Position numbers and translations under genes: made by a program. Below, piece by piece: positions 5,614 to 7,005 of a DNA stretch of 7,005 bases (the stretch's first letter is position 1; every line of letters starts with the position of its first letter). Source of the DNA: Planctomycetota bacterium (GTDB lineage: Bacteria > Planctomycetota > Brocadiia > Brocadiales > Bathyanammoxibiaceae). Under the pieces are notes generated by a model, which saw only the letters and a program-made list of their open reading frames with translations, was not told the DNA's origin and ran no database searches. The stretch spans positions 1 to 7,005 of the forward strand of contig JAUVQR010000073.1 of assembly GCA_030598065.1 (NCBI GenBank). The letters run 5' to 3'.

Positions 5614-6591
5614 CTAATAGAATTTCCAGAAGCTTGTGCTCAGATAATTCTTTCCGCTGTCGGGGAGTATCGCCACCACCACCCCGTTTTTCAGGTCTTT
5701 TGCCACATCAAGGGCCGCCTTAACGGCAGCACCGCTGGAGTAGCCCACCAACACCCCCTCTTTCCTTCCCAACGTATTTACCATCTTATATGCGTCTTCC
5801 GTATCTACGGCTATCTTCCTGTCAGGGAACTTGGTGTCGTAGATACCGGGGATAATGGCAGTTTCCATGTGCTTAAGGCCTTCAAGGCCGTGGATGGACG
5901 TGGACGGCTCAACGGCGATTAATTCTACATCCGGGTTAAACTCCTTCAGCCGCCTGCCGGTGCCCATAAGGGTGCCGGTAGTCCCCAGGCCGGTGACAAA
6001 ATGGGTTATCTCACCGTCGGTCTGCTCCCACAGCTCTACCCCCGTGGTGTCGTAATGCGCCTGAGAGTTGGAGGGGTTATTGTACTGGTCCCCAAAGAAG
6101 TATTTGTCAGGGTCCCTGTTGACGATTTCTTGCGCCTCGATTATAGCGCCGTCAGATCCGGTGAGAGGGTCCGTATATATAATGTCGGCCCCGTAAGCGG
6201 CCACAATCGCCTTCCGCTCCTCGCTTATGTTGCAGGGCATGACCAGTGTTACGGAGTACCCCTTTGTGGCCCCTATCATTGCGTAGGCAATGCCGGTGTT
6301 ACCCGAGGTGGAGTCTATAATGGCCCCGCCTCTCTTGAGCTTCCCCGATTTTTCGCCGTCCTCGATTATCCTGAGGGCCGGGCGGTCCTTGACCGAACCG
6401 CCGGGGTTAAACCACTCGGCCTTCGCGTATATACTTACCCCGTCAGGTATGTCGCCTATATTTCTTAGCCTTATAAGGGGGGTGTTTCCTATGCACTGGA
6501 GGATGGATTTCCCCACCATACGCGCGCCCGTGGGGGCCCATATACCCTGAACCCCGATAGTTTTGCTTGCTTTAGAACCCATGGATGCCAT
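5614..6591 (-). CDS. cysM: PLP-dependent cysteine synthase, CysM type
   Basis: The enzyme makes L-cysteine from an activated serine (O-acetyl- or O-phosphoserine) and a sulfur donor, using pyridoxal phosphate. Of 325 residues, the fold starts at ILQCIGNTPLIRL (30-42). The PLP lysine is Lys69 in FNPGGSVKDRPAL (61-73), the substrate loop is STSGNTG (94-100), the phosphate-binding loop is GTTGT (203-207) and the ring-nitrogen Ser is Ser312 in PDSGKNYLST. The segments NNPSNSQAHYDTTG (171-184) and THFVTGLGTTGTLMGTGR (196-213) resemble CysM rather than CysK. Lys240 in LKHM appears to align with Arg220 of mycobacterial CysM, which recognises O-phosphoserine. The start is ambiguous: ATG 6591, ATG 6582, or ATG 6519 just before the fold; the first two leave a 20-odd residue N-terminal extension. 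It begins 19 bases after the DsrE-like gene and ends 18 bases before the JAMM gene. Confidence 0.92.
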   Translation of the reverse strand: MASMGSKASKTIGVQGIWAPTGARMVGKSILQCIGNTPLIRLRNIGDIPDGVSIYAKAEWFNPGGSVKDRPALRIIEDGEKSGKLKRGGAIIDSTSGNTGIAYAMIGATKGYSVTLVMPCNISEERKAIVAAYGADIIYTDPLTGSDGAIIEAQEIVNRDPDKYFFGDQYNNPSNSQAHYDTTGVELWEQTDGEITHFVTGLGTTGTLMGTGRRLKEFNPDVELIAVEPSTSIHGLEGLKHMETAIIPGIYDTKFPDRKIAVDTEDAYKMVNTLGRKEGVLVGYSSGAAVKAALDVAKDLKNGVVVAILPDSGKNYLSTSFWKFY

Positions 6592-6610
6592 GTCCCTGTA
6601 TATCAGTCGC

Positions 6611-7005
6611 TCAGATAAATAGCTGGACGTCGGCGTCCTCTGCCATCTGTAATATGGCCGGTAGTCCGACCACCTCGTCTACTTTCTTTGTCACCGTCTC
6701 TTCGTCAAGTCCCAGATACTTCACGTTGGCGCTGCACGCGTAGACCTTAATATTGCCCAGTTTCTTTACCTCGTCCAACATGTCTTGAAGGGACATCGGG
6801 TTAAGCTCCTTCATCCTCTCGGCCAGTTCCCGGCCTTCCTCGCCGTATTCAGGAGGAAAGTCCATGGCCTCAAGGCCACCATCATCTACAAATTTCTTCA
6901 GCGCCCAGAAGAAGAGGAATATGTTCACTTCCCTGCCCATAGAAGCGGCGGTGACGGCTATGGTCACGACCTGGTACAGCCTGTCGTAGGTGCCGCTGTG
7001 AGCGA
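6611..7005 (-). CDS. DsrE/DsrF-like (DsrE family) protein, N-terminus cut by window edge
   Basis: DsrE-family proteins are small cytosolic proteins that take part in sulfur relay, often next to TusA. The frame stays open to the window edge, so the start lies outside; the internal GTG at 6967 is unlikely to be real because residues before it (AHSGTYDRLYQV) continue the fold. The visible 130 residues include VTAASMGREVNIFLFFWALKKF, the helix-strand signature of the family with the FFWAL motif. There is also an insert rich in Pro and charge (MDFPPEYGEEG), and LGNIKVYACSANVKYLGL, whose Cys (codon 6734-6736) is at the position used for sulfur binding in active members. It is the first visible gene of the operon and is followed after 19 bases by cysM. 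Family placement is firm; that it carries sulfur here is inferred from the Cys and the neighbours. Confidence 0.85.
   Translation of the reverse strand, partial: AHSGTYDRLYQVVTIAVTAASMGREVNIFLFFWALKKFVDDGGLEAMDFPPEYGEEGRELAERMKELNPMSLQDMLDEVKKLGNIKVYACSANVKYLGLDEETVTKKVDEVVGLPAILQMAEDADVQLFI

Noticed and set aside
6001..6468. Plus-strand frame of 155 codons antisense to cysM
   Set aside because: Shadow of the cysteine synthase gene, which has all its catalytic motifs on the minus strand.

Overview
The window is GC-rich bacterial DNA, densely packed and free of any recognisable mobile element or CRISPR. It reads as ordinary chromosome from a bacterium, probably a deep-branching lineage such as a planctomycete (anammox-like) or a delta-proteobacterium-like group. 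That placement is a weak inference from protein flavour: the variant RarA motifs, the TusA-like CPMN motif, the unusual FAD reductase and the JAMM/CysM pair.

Layout from left to right. (1) 1-461, minus: the N-terminal 153 codons of purN (GAR formyltransferase), running off the left edge. (2) 462-775: a divergent intergenic region with a good promoter for each flanking gene and a run of short inverted repeats. (3) 776-1684, plus: an unrecognised secreted or membrane-anchored protein with a possible FecR-like beta domain at its C-terminus. (4) About 1713-1936, plus: a structured non-coding RNA with its own promoter and a U-tract end. I read it as 6S RNA because it has a long closing stem, an asymmetric central bubble with a hairpin on its 3' strand, and a distal stem, and because it sits directly upstream of rarA. 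(5) 1992-3368 and 3355-4776, plus: rarA overlapping a FAD-dependent geranylgeranyl-reductase-like oxidoreductase. (6) 4795-7005, minus: a convergent sulfur-handling operon read right to left, DsrE-like protein, CysM-type cysteine synthase, JAMM peptidase (Mec-type), TusA-like sulfur carrier.

The operon at the right looks like part of a protein-thiocarboxylate route to cysteine. In the mycobacterial precedent, a ThiS/MoaD-like carrier (CysO) donates sulfur to CysM and the JAMM enzyme Mec releases the cysteine. Here the synthase and the JAMM enzyme are adjacent and are flanked by two sulfur-relay folds. The carrier and its E1-like activating enzyme are not in this window and would be expected beyond the right edge or elsewhere. 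The two most interesting items are the 6S RNA candidate, which is invisible to ORF calling, and this sulfur-relay and cysteine operon with its apparent separate promoter and palindrome before tusA.
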